This document shows positions 26,936-36,674 of a stretch of DNA of 64,000 nt, piece by piece. The number at the start of each line of letters is the position of its first letter. Within the stretch, counting starts at the first letter, position 1. The stretch comes from Plantibacter sp. VKM Ac-2880 (lineage in GTDB: Bacteria > Actinomycetota > Actinomycetes > Actinomycetales > Microbacteriaceae): the NCBI RefSeq assembly GCF_015351235.1, contig NZ_JADKSJ010000001.1:1877668-1941667 (forward strand), given 5' to 3'. A program made the translations under genes and the position numbers. The notes under the pieces were generated by a model. That model saw nothing but the letters and a program-made list of their open reading frames with translations. It had not been told where the DNA came from and did not search any database.

Positions 26936-27808
26936 TCAGCGGGGTGTCGGGAAGCGGACCATGCCTTCCTGAGCCACGCTCGCCACGAGCAACCCGGCCC
27001 GGTCGTAGATGCGGCCGAGTGACAGCCCGCGGCCACCGGTCGCGCTGGGGGAGTCCTGCAGGTAGACGAGCCACTCGTCCACCCGGGCCGGCCGGTGCCA
27101 CCACATGGCGTGGTCGAGGCTGGCGATCTTGATGCCGGGAGTGGCCCATGGGACACCATGGCGTCGCATCACCGGTTCGAGGATCGTGTAGTCGCTCGCG
27201 TAGGCCAGTGCCGCGCGGTGGAGCGCCGGGTCGTCGGGCAGCTCGCCGATGGTCTTGAACCAGACCGCCTGCTGGGCCGTGCGTTCGCCGTCCACCCGGA
27301 GGTACACGGGGGAGCCGACATGTCTGAGGTCGAACGGTCGCCCGGTGGCCCAGGCCTCGGCCGCCGGGTGGTCGATCCCGTGGAGGATCTCGGCGGCGGA
27401 CGGCAGCGTCTCCGGATCGGGAAGGCCCGCCGGGAGGTCGATCTGGTGCTCAGGGCCCGCATCCTGCGTCTGGAAGGAGGCGATCATCGAGAGGATCGGT
27501 ACGCCGTTCTGATACGCCTGGGTGCGGCGCGTCGCGAACGACCGGCCGTCGTGGATGCGGTCGACGGCGAACGTGATCGGCTGGTCGACGTCGCCGGGAC
27601 GCAGGAAGTACCCGTGCATCGAGTGGATGATGCGCTCTGTGTCGACGGTCCGCGTGGCGGCCACGACGGACTGCGCGAGGACCTGGCCCCCGAACACCCG
27701 CCCCTGCGGCATCCACTGCGACGGTCCGGTGAAGATGTCCTCATCGGTGCGGACGCCGGGCGCGCTCAGGTCGAGCGCGGTGAGTAGGGATTCGATCGGT
27801 TCCTTCAC
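26936..27808 (-). CDS. tesB: Acyl-CoA thioesterase II
   Basis: A double hot-dog thioesterase of 290 aa. FTGPSQWMPQGRVFGGQVLAQ near the N-terminus, RSFATRRTQAYQNG, and the C-terminal DHAMWWHRPARVDEWLVY are characteristic of TesB proteins, which cleave medium- and long-chain acyl-CoAs. GTG at 27808 gives the standard N-terminus and is preferred, but an in-frame ATG at 27844 is possible. TAGACT about 60 nt upstream is a likely promoter. Confidence 0.9.
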   Translation of the reverse strand: MKEPIESLLTALDLSAPGVRTDEDIFTGPSQWMPQGRVFGGQVLAQSVVAATRTVDTERIIHSMHGYFLRPGDVDQPITFAVDRIHDGRSFATRRTQAYQNGVPILSMIASFQTQDAGPEHQIDLPAGLPDPETLPSAAEILHGIDHPAAEAWATGRPFDLRHVGSPVYLRVDGERTAQQAVWFKTIGELPDDPALHRAALAYASDYTILEPVMRRHGVPWATPGIKIASLDHAMWWHRPARVDEWLVYLQDSPSATGGRGLSLGRIYDRAGLLVASVAQEGMVRFPTPR

Positions 27809-27933
27809 GGGGACACGCCTTTCCGTCGGGGACCGGCGCACCACAGCGACGCCCGATCCGACCCGCCGAGTCTATCCACGGCGGGCTCCCGATGTCCCGG
27901 AGCCGACGCGGCGGTGGCGTACATTGAGAGGAG

Positions 27934-28608
27934 ATGTCCACCACCCTGCACCTCCTCGACGCCGATTCGCTCGCCGACCTCCGCACCTTCCTCGCGCGAG
28001 CCAGCCGGATCGACGATTCCGGAGTCCGGCTGCTCGCCGCCGACCACGTCCTGGCGGTCTCCGCCCCGGTGCTGCACCCGCAGGGTCTGCTCGATCGCAG
28101 CCCGACGATCATCGGCATGCGCACCTTCGCCCTCGCCCACGCCGCCTCGGCAGACGTCCTGGCTACCCCGCGCGAACTCATCGACCGGGTCGTGCGCACG
28201 CTCGGCGGCTCGACGACCGGCCGACCCGACGGATCAGCGTCGGCGTCGCTCGACCTCCCGCCGTCGACCAGGACGGCCCCCTGGGTCGGCCAGGCGCCGC
28301 CGCGCGGCGGCTGGGAACGCGTCGGCGACGTGGACACCATCGAGCTCGAACTCGTCGCCAGGACGGGCGCCACGGAGATCGCCGAAGCGCTTCCGACGGC
28401 CGTCGGGGACCAGATCGTCCAGAAGGTGCGGTCGCAGGTGTGGTCGAGGCCACTCGGCGACGGCTTCGGTCTTCCGACCGGGGCGGCGTTCGCGGCGGTG
28501 GGGCTCGGGTTCATCGCGGAACCGGAGCGGGCGACGGTGTTCCGTTCCGGCGGGTGGGTGCGACTGAGCACCCGGCGTGGTCACGTGCTGGCCAACGCCG
28601 TCTCCTGA
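27934..28608 (+). CDS. Protein of unknown function (224 aa)
   Basis: I do not recognise the family. The chain is soluble and has a mixed composition with a low-complexity, Ser/Thr/Pro-rich stretch near residues 95-120. The C-terminal half has regular alternating hydrophobics consistent with a mixed alpha/beta fold. Both a TACATT box and a GAGGAG lie just before the ATG, so a leadered and a leaderless start are equally possible. It ends 3 nt before the stop of the convergent dehydrogenase. Confidence 0.6.
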   Translation: MSTTLHLLDADSLADLRTFLARASRIDDSGVRLLAADHVLAVSAPVLHPQGLLDRSPTIIGMRTFALAHAASADVLATPRELIDRVVRTLGGSTTGRPDGSASASLDLPPSTRTAPWVGQAPPRGGWERVGDVDTIELELVARTGATEIAEALPTAVGDQIVQKVRSQVWSRPLGDGFGLPTGAAFAAVGLGFIAEPERATVFRSGGWVRLSTRRGHVLANAVS

Positions 28609-28611
28609 CGG

Positions 28612-30294
28612 TCAGATGCCGGCCATCGCGCGGCCGGCCACGCGCCCGGTGAACAGGCAGCCGCCGAGGAAGGTCCCCTCGAGCGCGCGGTAGCCGTGGA
28701 CGCCTCCGCCGCCGAACCCGGCAGCCTCTCCCGCTGCGAAGAGGCCGGGCACCGGGCTCCCGTCGGCGCCGAGCACGCGACTCGAGAGGTCGGTCTCCAG
28801 CCCGCCGAGGCTCTTGCGGGTCAGCACGTGCAGCTTGACCGCGATGAGCGGGCCGGCCTTCGGGTCCAATAGTCGGTGCGGTGCCGCGACGCGGATGAGC
28901 TTGTCGCCGCGGTAGGCGCGTGCGCCGCGGAGGGCGGTGATCTGCAGGTCCTTCGTGAACGGGTTGTCCATCTCGCGATCGCGCGCCTCGACCTCCGCGA
29001 TGACGTTGCGGCCGTCGATCGCCGTCTCGGGGGTGGACGCCTGCATCCCCGCCACGAGTTCCGTGATCGTGTCGGCGACGATGAAGTCCACACCGTGTTC
29101 CTTGAACGCTTCGACCGGGCCGGGGGCGCCGGGACCGATGCGTTTCGCGAGCAGGCCGAGGTCCTTGCCGGTCAGGTCGGGGTTTTGCTCGCTCCCCGAC
29201 AGCGCGAACTCCTTCTCGATGATCCGTTGGGTGAGGACGAACCAGCTGTGATCGTGGCCGGTGGCGCGCAGGTGCTCCAGGGTGCCGAGCGTGTCGAACC
29301 CGGGGAAGAGCGGTACCGGGAGACGGTGACCGGTCGCGTCGAACCAGAGCGACGACGGCCCGGGCAGGATCCGGATGCCGTGCTGCGGCCAGATCGGGTC
29401 CCAGTTGGTGATGCCCTCGACGTAGTGCCACATCCGGTCGCGGTTGATGAGGCGTCCGCCCGCGCGTTCGCTGATGCCCAGCATGCGACCGTCGACGTGT
29501 GCGGGGACCCCGGACAGCATCGTCGTCGGCGGCTGGCCGAGACGGGCGGGCCAGTGCTCGCGGACGAGGTCGTGGTTGCCGCCGATACCACCGCTCGCCA
29601 CGAGGACCGCCGGTGCGCGGCAGGCGAACTCGCCGACCACGTCGCGTGAACTGCTCTCGCCCCGCATCGCGGCCGACGGGGCGAGGACGGACCCTCGGAC
29701 GCCGACGACGACGCCGTCCTCGGTGAGGACTTCGTCGACGCGGTGCCGGAAGTGCGGAGACACCGAGCCGTCGGCGACACCCTGGTTCACGCGGCGGACG
29801 AAGGGCTCCACGACGCCGGGGCCGGTGCCCCAGGTGATGTGGAACCGTGGGACGGAGTTGCCGTGTCCGATGGCGCCGTAGCCGCCGCGTTCCGCCCAGC
29901 CCACGACGGGGAAGAACCGCATGCCCTGCTCGTGCAGCCAGGCGCGCTTCTCACCGGCGGCGAAGTCCAGGTAGGCCTCCGCCCACCGCTTCGGCCAGTG
30001 GTCCTCCGGCCGATCGAACGCGGCGGCACCGAACCAGTCCTGTGTCGCCAACTCGAGCGAGTCCCGCACCCCGAGGTGGCGCTGCTCGGGGGAGTCGATG
30101 AGGAAGAGGCCGCCGAACGACCAGTGCGCCTGCCCTCCGAGGTTCGACTCCGGCTCCTGCTCGACCAGGATGACCCGTTTCCCCGCGGCGACGAGTTCGG
30201 CGGTGGCGACGAGGCCGGCCAGCCCGCTCCCGATGACGATCGCATCGGCCTCGGTTCGATCGGCGGACGGGGAGGGCGGGGCGGTTGCGGACAT
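28612..30294 (-). CDS. FAD-binding dehydrogenase (KstD-like)
   Basis: A flavoprotein of 560 aa. The FAD-binding GSGLAG lies at residues 22-27 in a Rossmann fold, with VEQEPESNLGGQAHWSFGG following. C-terminal GGGVHGYRALEGTFLGGCLFTGR closes the FAD site. It resembles the 3-ketosteroid delta1-dehydrogenase / fumarate reductase superfamily, in the subgroup often named simply FAD-binding dehydrogenase. The substrate is unknown, and no steroid genes are nearby. AAGGAG precedes the ATG. Confidence 0.88.
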   Translation of the reverse strand: MSATAPPSPSADRTEADAIVIGSGLAGLVATAELVAAGKRVILVEQEPESNLGGQAHWSFGGLFLIDSPEQRHLGVRDSLELATQDWFGAAAFDRPEDHWPKRWAEAYLDFAAGEKRAWLHEQGMRFFPVVGWAERGGYGAIGHGNSVPRFHITWGTGPGVVEPFVRRVNQGVADGSVSPHFRHRVDEVLTEDGVVVGVRGSVLAPSAAMRGESSSRDVVGEFACRAPAVLVASGGIGGNHDLVREHWPARLGQPPTTMLSGVPAHVDGRMLGISERAGGRLINRDRMWHYVEGITNWDPIWPQHGIRILPGPSSLWFDATGHRLPVPLFPGFDTLGTLEHLRATGHDHSWFVLTQRIIEKEFALSGSEQNPDLTGKDLGLLAKRIGPGAPGPVEAFKEHGVDFIVADTITELVAGMQASTPETAIDGRNVIAEVEARDREMDNPFTKDLQITALRGARAYRGDKLIRVAAPHRLLDPKAGPLIAVKLHVLTRKSLGGLETDLSSRVLGADGSPVPGLFAAGEAAGFGGGGVHGYRALEGTFLGGCLFTGRVAGRAMAGI

Positions 30295-30370
30295 CTGGTG
30301 ACTCCTTCGGCACGGACGTGCGTCCGATCCTACGGCCGCTGTGTCGGAACGCGTGGTGTCGGCGTCGGAA

Positions 30371-30799
30371 TCAGAGGAGGCTGCGGCGCGGTGCCCCTGG
30401 GCCGTCGTCGAAGGTGTTCACCATCGCGTGGGCTGCACGCTCGAGGTAGTCCCAGAGGGTCGCCTCGTGGACCGGAGCCAGGTCGAGGCTGTCGACGGCG
30501 CTGCGCATGTGGAGCAACCAGCGGTCCCGAGCGTCGGGGTTCACCTGGAAGGGCTGGTGCCTGAGCCGCAGCCGCGGGTGCCCGCGTTCCGCGCTGTACG
30601 TCCCCGGGCCGCCCCAGTACTGCTCGAGGAACAGCATGAGTCGGTCGGCCGCCGGGCCGAGGTCCTCCTCCGGGTACATCGGTTTGAGGACCGGGTCGCC
30701 GGCGACACCGCGATAGAACTCGTCGACGAGCCGCTGGAACGTCGGGCGACCGCCGACCTGCTCGTAGAAGGACATGCCGGGCGGTTGCTGGTCGGTCAT
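30371..30799 (-). CDS. glbO: Group II truncated hemoglobin (trHbO type)
   Basis: A small heme protein (142 aa) that binds O2/NO, probably for detoxification or redox sensing. TyrB10 is in DEFYRGVAGDP (Tyr29), the proximal HisF8 is in LRLRHQPF (His81), and TrpG8 is in RDRWLLHM (Trp94); these are diagnostic for group II. The ATG overlaps the mscS stop (ATGA), so the two genes form an operon and are probably translationally coupled. Confidence 0.93.
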   Translation of the reverse strand: MTDQQPPGMSFYEQVGGRPTFQRLVDEFYRGVAGDPVLKPMYPEEDLGPAADRLMLFLEQYWGGPGTYSAERGHPRLRLRHQPFQVNPDARDRWLLHMRSAVDSLDLAPVHEATLWDYLERAAHAMVNTFDDGPGAPRRSLL

Positions 30800-31803
30800 C
30801 GTTCCGCTCTCGGAGGTCGCTTGGTCTTGGGCGCCCTGGGTGGGACGACCGTGGTCGGGTGGGTCCGCGGTGGCCGCGAACCGGTGACGCTCGCGGCGCC
30901 TTCGAAACCGGAGAGGACGATGCTGTTCAGGGCCGGCAGCTTGACGCCCATCTCGTCGACGGCGCGCTTCAGCCGCATCCGGAGTTCGCGGGCGACGTCG
31001 TCCTTCGAGCTCGTCCGCGTCTTGACGACGAGACGGATGACGAGGGCGTCGGCCGAGACCGACTCGAGGCCCCACAGCTCGGGCTTCTCGAGGATGCGGG
31101 AACGCCACTTCGGGTCGTGGGCGAGGTCGTTCGCGGTGGTGAGCATGCGCTCCTGGACGGTTTCGACGTCGGCGTCGTACGGGATCGCGAGGTCGATGAT
31201 GACCCGGGACCAGCCCTGCGACATGTTGCCGACCCGGAGGATCTCGCCGTTGCGGACGAACCAGAGCGTTCCGTTGACGTCGCGCACCTGGGTGATCCGG
31301 ATACCCACCGTCTCGACGACGCCGGTCGCCGGTCCGAGGTCGACGACGTCACCGACTCCGAGCTGGTCCTCGACCACCATGAACAGTCCGTTGAGGATGT
31401 CCTTGACGATGTTCTGTGCTCCGAAACCGAGACCGGCCCCCACCGCGGCGGTGAGGAGCGCGAAGGATCCGATGATGCTCGAATCGATCACGTTCACCAC
31501 GAGGATGGCGGCGACGATGACGATCGTCACGTTCACGATGTTGCTGAGGACGGTGCCGAGCGTCCGGGTGCGCTGCACGAGTCTGACCGCCGCGAGCGGC
31601 GAGGCGAGCAGCGACTGCGTGTCGGTGACGTCGGCGCTCTTCTTGACCCCGCTGACGATGCGTCCGACGACCCGCCGGATCACGAAGCGCAACACCCAGG
31701 CGGCGGCGAAGGCCAACCCGATCACGACCACCACGCCGATGATCTTCCAACCCGCCGTCCAGAGGAAGGCGGTCACGTCCGGCCAGAGTTCATCCCAGTT
31801 CAT
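30796..31803 (-). CDS. Small-conductance mechanosensitive channel, MscS family
   Basis: An inner-membrane channel of 335 aa opened by membrane tension under hypo-osmotic shock. Three N-terminal hydrophobic helices are followed by the MscS signature GAGLGFGAQNIVKDILNGLF, which forms the pore helix, and VVEDQLGVGDVVDL, the beta domain. The C-terminus ends in a basic, Pro-rich tail. TACACT lies 9 nt before the ATG. Coupled to a truncated hemoglobin by a 4-nt overlap; I know of no biochemical reason for this pairing. Confidence 0.9.
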   Translation of the reverse strand: MNWDELWPDVTAFLWTAGWKIIGVVVVIGLAFAAAWVLRFVIRRVVGRIVSGVKKSADVTDTQSLLASPLAAVRLVQRTRTLGTVLSNIVNVTIVIVAAILVVNVIDSSIIGSFALLTAAVGAGLGFGAQNIVKDILNGLFMVVEDQLGVGDVVDLGPATGVVETVGIRITQVRDVNGTLWFVRNGEILRVGNMSQGWSRVIIDLAIPYDADVETVQERMLTTANDLAHDPKWRSRILEKPELWGLESVSADALVIRLVVKTRTSSKDDVARELRMRLKRAVDEMGVKLPALNSIVLSGFEGAASVTGSRPPRTHPTTVVPPRAPKTKRPPRAER

Positions 31804-31884
31804 ATCCGGATCAGTGTACTCAGCGTGCTGGAGTGAATCGTGTGAGTGGCCCGGACGGCAGCCGCACGTCGAGCGGGCGGACGG

Positions 31885-32559
31885 TCATGGACGGACGAGC
31901 CCGTGCTTGTAGGCGAAGATGACGGCCTGCACGCGGTCGCGCAACTGCAGCTTCATGAGGACGCGCCCGACGTGGGTCTTGACGGTCGACTCGGAGAGGA
32001 TGAAGTGCGCCGCGATCTCCGCATTGCTGAGTCCTTCCGCCATGGCGACGAGGATGTCGTGCTCACGCGGGGTCAGGTCGGCGAGTCCCGCTGCCGATCC
32101 CTCCGCCGTGTCGGCCGCGGTTCCGGGGAGCGCCGTGGCGAAGAGCTCGAGCATCCGCTTGGTGACCCGGGTGGACACGGCGGCGTCGCCGGCGTGCACG
32201 GCGCGGATCGCAGACGTCAGCTCATGGGGGAGGGCGTCCTTCAGGAGGAAGCCGCTGGCGCCGGCCCGCAGCGCCCCGAACGCGTACTCGTCGAGGTCGA
32301 AGGTCGTGAGGATGATGATGCGGCTGTCGGGGTGCGCCGCGACGATCCGCCGGGTCGCCTCGATCCCGTCGAGGCCCGGCATGCGGACGTCCATCAGGAT
32401 CACGTCGGGTCGCAGTCTGGCGGCGAGGTCGATCGCCTCGGCACCGTTGGACGCCTCGCCGATGACGTTCAGGTCGTCCTCGGCGCCGAGGACCAGGCCG
32501 AAGCCGAGACGGATGAGCTGCTGGTCGTCGACGAGCAGGATGCGGATGGGGTCGGTCAT
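31885..32559 (-). CDS. Response regulator, NarL/LuxR family
   Basis: A 224-aa DNA-binding response regulator. The receiver domain has the acidic pair DD (11-12), the phosphorylation site Asp57 in LMDVRMPG, and a Lys in LLKDA. The C-terminal LuxR-type HTH (about 158-215) begins LTPREHDILVAMAEGLSNAEIA. It overlaps the kinase gene upstream by 4 nt, forming a two-component pair. Target genes cannot be told from this window. Confidence 0.95.
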   Translation of the reverse strand: MTDPIRILLVDDQQLIRLGFGLVLGAEDDLNVIGEASNGAEAIDLAARLRPDVILMDVRMPGLDGIEATRRIVAAHPDSRIIILTTFDLDEYAFGALRAGASGFLLKDALPHELTSAIRAVHAGDAAVSTRVTKRMLELFATALPGTAADTAEGSAAGLADLTPREHDILVAMAEGLSNAEIAAHFILSESTVKTHVGRVLMKLQLRDRVQAVIFAYKHGLVRP

Positions 32560-33842
32560 GGTGTGGTTCCTCGTGGATCGGGGGTCGGACGGGATCGTGC
32601 TGCACCGGGGTCCCTCGGGAGGACGGCGTGCACGCGCCACAGGCGATCGCCGACCACACCGGCTGTGACCCGGCCTCCCTGGAACGCGACGCGCTCCCGC
32701 AGCCCGAGCAGGCCCTGCCCCGCGCCGAGTGAGGGCGCGTCGGGGATGGAGCCGTCGTTCTCGACGATGAGCTCGATGCGGTCGTCGTACGAGGTGATGA
32801 CGACGTCGACCCGCTTCGGCCGCTCCGAATACCGCAGGGCGTTGGTGAGCGCCTCCTGCGTGATGCGGTGCACGGCGAGCAGGATGGACGGATCGTCGGT
32901 CGGGGGACCGGAGTCGGTCAGGGCGACCGGAAGCCCGAGCCCACGGAAGGTCTGCACGAGCGCGGGGATCGAAGCGGCGTCCGGTTGCGGTGCGAGGGGC
33001 GCACTCCCGGTCTCGCGGAGCACGCCGAGCATCCGTCGCATGTCGACGAGTGAGGTGCGAGCGGCGTCGGTGACCGCGGTCATGGCGGCTCGCGAAGCCG
33101 TCGGGTCCTTCGTCGCGAGGGCGCCCTCCGAAAGGGCGACGATCACCGTGAGACTGTGGGACACGATGTCGTGCATCTCCCGCGCGATGCGGGTGCGTTC
33201 GGCGACGGCGGCGAGCTGGGCCTGCTGGTCGCGCTCGCGTGCGAGCTGCGCGGCGCGGTCCACGAGGGCCTGGACGTACCGCTTCCGGTTGCCGACGTTG
33301 ATGCCGACGAGGAGGCCGAACAGGGCGAAGAGCACGACGGAGATGATCGTCTGCTCCGGCTCGCCTGGCGCCTGCGGCGCAGCCCACGGGAGGAACGGAG
33401 CCAGGATCGCCACGACCGCCGCTGCCGCGAACGCCCGCCAGCCGTGGGCGACCCCGCGGTAGACGGCCACGGAGTACAGGAGGACCGGCACGGCGAACGC
33501 GTCGACGGACACCGTCTGCGCGACCGACACGAGTCCGACCGCGATCACGATCAGCGCCATCGTGAGCGGTCGCCGGCGCCGGAAGAGGACGGCGAGGGTC
33601 GTGACGGCGACGATGGCCACCGCGAGGGCGATCCGTGACGGCTGGGTCGCCAGGTCCACGTCGAACCACTCCGCCGTGCTGACGGAGAGCGCGACGAGGA
33701 GGTACCCGGCGGCGATCAGCGAGTCGGCTGTCCAGGGGTGCCTCGACCACCAACGCCGGACGACCCCCGGTGGCCGGGGGAGCATCAGCGAGGCCTCTGT
33801 CGCGGAGCGGTCGTGGACGGATGGCTGCACCGGATCGGTCAT
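32556..33842 (-). CDS. Sensor histidine kinase, HisKA_3 type
   Basis: A 428-aa membrane sensor kinase with about five to six hydrophobic helices (residues 40-185), a HisKA_3 dimerisation segment carrying the phosphorylated His224 in REMHDIVSHSLT, and a degenerate C-terminal HATPase with GQGLLGLRERV. It has no extracytoplasmic sensor domain of note. The ATG at 33842 is preferred because longer starts run into the terminator hairpin at 33906-33942. Partner is the adjacent NarL-type regulator. Confidence 0.92.
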   Translation of the reverse strand: MTDPVQPSVHDRSATEASLMLPRPPGVVRRWWSRHPWTADSLIAAGYLLVALSVSTAEWFDVDLATQPSRIALAVAIVAVTTLAVLFRRRRPLTMALIVIAVGLVSVAQTVSVDAFAVPVLLYSVAVYRGVAHGWRAFAAAAVVAILAPFLPWAAPQAPGEPEQTIISVVLFALFGLLVGINVGNRKRYVQALVDRAAQLARERDQQAQLAAVAERTRIAREMHDIVSHSLTVIVALSEGALATKDPTASRAAMTAVTDAARTSLVDMRRMLGVLRETGSAPLAPQPDAASIPALVQTFRGLGLPVALTDSGPPTDDPSILLAVHRITQEALTNALRYSERPKRVDVVITSYDDRIELIVENDGSIPDAPSLGAGQGLLGLRERVAFQGGRVTAGVVGDRLWRVHAVLPRDPGAARSRPTPDPRGTTP

Positions 33843-33905
33843 CGCGACGCCGACCCGGTGGGCCGGACATCGTTCACGGGGCCGCTCATCCTCCAAGGAT
33901 ACGGA

Positions 33906-33942
33906 GAACCCCTCCACGGCGGGTCGTGCCGTGGAGGGGTTC
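33906..33942 (-). terminator. Intrinsic terminator after pepN
   Basis: A perfect 15-bp stem (33906-33920 with 33928-33942) and 7-nt loop, 45 nt beyond the pepN stop on the minus strand. It also insulates the kinase gene. Confidence 0.8.
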
Positions 33943-33986
33943 TCGGGTGAAGCGTCTGGTACCGCGGTGCTATCCGGTGGCGGACG

Positions 33987-36530
33987 TCACGCGGCGTCCC
34001 GTGCCTGCGCCGCGAGCGCCCGTTCGACACCCGCGAGCGCTTCGACGAGCATGCGCCGCAGTGCTGGAACCTCCGGGTTGGCGTCCAACCAGGCACGGGT
34101 GCGATCCCGCAGCTCGGTGGAGGCGAGCGCCGAAGGGTAGAGGCCCTCGACGATGTACTCGGCGATCTTGTAGCTCCGCGACTCCCAGACCGTCGTCAAT
34201 GAGGCGAAGTAGGGCTCCACGAGTGGCTCGAGAACGGCGGGGTCGATGACGTGGCCGAACCCCAGCCCGACGTTCCGGACGATGGCGTTCGGCTGGTCGT
34301 CCTGCTCGACCACGGAGTCGAACGCGGCGCGCTTCCCCTCGCTCGTGGGGATGGTCGCACGCGCCCGGGCGGCCGCCTGTGCGCCGTTGGCCGTGTTGTC
34401 CGCCGCCAGCGCCGCGTCGATGTCGGAGCCGTCCGCGAGGCCCAGGAGCACCAGGCCTTCGAGCAGCTCCCAACGGAGATCGGTGTCGATCTCGAGCCCC
34501 TCGAGCGAGGCCGTGCCGTCGCGGAGTGCCTTCAGGTGCGCGCCGTGCTCGGGCGTCGACGCGAGGGCCGCGAAGAACTTCACGAACTGGAACTGCGCGT
34601 CCGATCCGGCCTCGGCGTCCTGGGCGAGGGCCCAGAGGGCGTCGCCGACGCGCTCGACGGTGGCGAGGCGCCGTTCGGGAGCGACGTAGTTGCGTGCCGC
34701 GAGGCCGAGCTGTCCGAGCGTCGTGCGAAGCGTGGTCGACTCGGTCTCGGTCGCGATGTTTCCGAGGACGAGGTCGACGTAGTCGGACGCGGTGGACTCG
34801 GCGTCGCGCGTCGCATCCCACGCCGCGCCCCACACGAGCGAGCGGGCCAGCGGATCCTCGATCGAGGCGAGGTGGTCGATCGCCGTCGCCAGGGACCGCT
34901 CGTCGAGACGGATCTTCGCGTAGGCGAGGTCGTCGTCGTTCAGCAGGACGAGGTCGGGCTGCGTCTTGCCGAGGAGCTCTGGCACCTCGGTGAGGGAGCC
35001 GTCGACGTCGAGTTCGACGCGCTCGGTGCGGACGAGCTTGCCGTCCTGGAGTCGGTAGAGGCCGATCGCGAGGCGGTGGGGCCGCAGGGTGGCGTACTCC
35101 TCGGGAACCGTCTGCCGGACCGCGAACGCCGTGAACGCGCCGTCGGCGTCGACCGTGAACTCGGGGCTGAGCGTCCCGACGCCGGAGGTCTCGAGCCAGA
35201 GCTTCGACCACCCGCGGAGGTCGCGACCGCTTGTCGCCTCCAGTTCGACCAGGAGGTCATCGAGCACCGTGTTCCCGAACTCGTGCTTCCGGAAGTAGTT
35301 GCCGACACCGGCGAAGAACGCCTCGATCCCGACCCAGGCCGCGAGCTGCTTCAGGACCGAGCCGCCCTTCGCATAGGTGATGCCGTCGAAGTTGACCTGC
35401 ACGTCCTCGAGATCGTTGATCGTCGCGACGATGGGGTGCGTGGAGGGGAGCTGGTCCTGGCGGTACGCCCAGGTCTTCTCCATCGCGTTGAACGTCGTCC
35501 AGGCCTCGGTCCACTCGGTGGCCTCGGCGGTGGCGATCGTCGACGCCCACTCGGCGAACGACTCGTTCAGCCACAGGTCGTTCCACCACTTCATCGTGAC
35601 GAGGTCGCCGAACCACATGTGGGCGAGCTCGTGCAGGATCGTGACGACACGACGCTCCTTGATGGCGTCGGTCACCTTCGAGCGGAACACGTAGGTCTCC
35701 GTGAACGTCACCGCACCGGCGTTCTCCATCGCGCCGGCGTTGAACTCGGGGACGAAGAGCTGGTCGTACTTCTCGAACGGGTACGGGTAGGCGAACTTCT
35801 CCTCGTAGTAGGCGAATCCCTGCCGCGTCTTCTCGAAGATGTAGTCGGCGTCGAGGTACTCCGCGAGGCTCTTCCGCGCGAACACGCCGAGCGGGATGGT
35901 GCGGCCGTCGCTCGAGGTGAGCTCGCTGCGGACCACGTCGTAGGGGCCGGCGACGATCGCGGTGATGTACGAGGAGATGCGCTGCGTCGGCGCGAAACTC
36001 CAGGTCGCCGCGCCGTCGTGTGCGGGGACCGGCTCCGGCGTCGGGGAGTTGCTGACGACCTGCCAGGCCGCGGGGGCGGTGACGGTGAAGGCGAACGTCG
36101 CCTTCAGGTCGGGCTGCTCGAAGACGGCGAACACCCGGCGCGAGTCGGGGACCTCGAACTGGCTGTAGAGGTAGACCTCGCCGTCGACCGGGTCGACGAA
36201 GCGGTGGAGGCCCTCGCCCGTGTTGGTGTACTCGGCGTCCGCGTCGACGACGAGCACGTTCTCGGCGGCGAGGCCGTCGAGCTGGATGCGGATGCCGTCG
36301 GACACCGTCGCCGGGTCGAGCTCGACACCGTTCAGGGTGACGGAGTGCACGGTACGGGTGATGGCGTCGATGAACGTCGAGGAACCGGGTTCGCCCGCGA
36401 AGTGGACCGTCGTGGTGCTGCGGAACACCTCAGGACCGGTCGTGAGGTCGAGCACGACCTCGTAGCTCGACGTGTCGACGAGCGCCCTGCGCTCCTGGGC
36501 TTCGACTCGGGTGAGGTTCTCTCCTGGCAC
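33987..36530 (-). CDS. pepN: Aminopeptidase N (M1 family)
   Basis: A zinc aminopeptidase of 847 aa that removes N-terminal residues from peptides in the cytoplasm. GAMEN is at residues 266-270, the zinc ligands are in HELAH (300-304) with the third ligand Glu323 in NESFAEW, and the long helical ERAP1-like C-terminal domain is intact. The GTG at 36530 is preferred because GGAG lies 5 nt before it; the much longer open frame upstream has non-family residues. A TAGGCT box lies at 36611-36616 (minus strand). Confidence 0.95.
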   Translation of the reverse strand: MPGENLTRVEAQERRALVDTSSYEVVLDLTTGPEVFRSTTTVHFAGEPGSSTFIDAITRTVHSVTLNGVELDPATVSDGIRIQLDGLAAENVLVVDADAEYTNTGEGLHRFVDPVDGEVYLYSQFEVPDSRRVFAVFEQPDLKATFAFTVTAPAAWQVVSNSPTPEPVPAHDGAATWSFAPTQRISSYITAIVAGPYDVVRSELTSSDGRTIPLGVFARKSLAEYLDADYIFEKTRQGFAYYEEKFAYPYPFEKYDQLFVPEFNAGAMENAGAVTFTETYVFRSKVTDAIKERRVVTILHELAHMWFGDLVTMKWWNDLWLNESFAEWASTIATAEATEWTEAWTTFNAMEKTWAYRQDQLPSTHPIVATINDLEDVQVNFDGITYAKGGSVLKQLAAWVGIEAFFAGVGNYFRKHEFGNTVLDDLLVELEATSGRDLRGWSKLWLETSGVGTLSPEFTVDADGAFTAFAVRQTVPEEYATLRPHRLAIGLYRLQDGKLVRTERVELDVDGSLTEVPELLGKTQPDLVLLNDDDLAYAKIRLDERSLATAIDHLASIEDPLARSLVWGAAWDATRDAESTASDYVDLVLGNIATETESTTLRTTLGQLGLAARNYVAPERRLATVERVGDALWALAQDAEAGSDAQFQFVKFFAALASTPEHGAHLKALRDGTASLEGLEIDTDLRWELLEGLVLLGLADGSDIDAALAADNTANGAQAAARARATIPTSEGKRAAFDSVVEQDDQPNAIVRNVGLGFGHVIDPAVLEPLVEPYFASLTTVWESRSYKIAEYIVEGLYPSALASTELRDRTRAWLDANPEVPALRRMLVEALAGVERALAAQARDAA

Positions 36531-36674
36531 AGCTGCTCCCTGATGTGTTGATGGACACGTGACGTGTGGACTGCACGTGGTCGCTTGTGACGACCCCGGC
36601 ACGAGCAACCAGCCTAGACCCGGTGTGTGTCCGGTCCCGGAGTGATCGGGGCGAGTGGAGCGTAGGGTTGCGGC

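Noticed and set aside
30371-31803. Defence or toxin-antitoxin module among the overlapping small genes
   Set aside because: Both genes have clear housekeeping identities (MscS and trHbO); no toxin or nuclease motif was seen there or elsewhere in the window.
33843-33917. Longer N-terminus for the sensor kinase
   Set aside because: The earlier GTG lies inside the perfect terminator stem after pepN and has no ribosome site.
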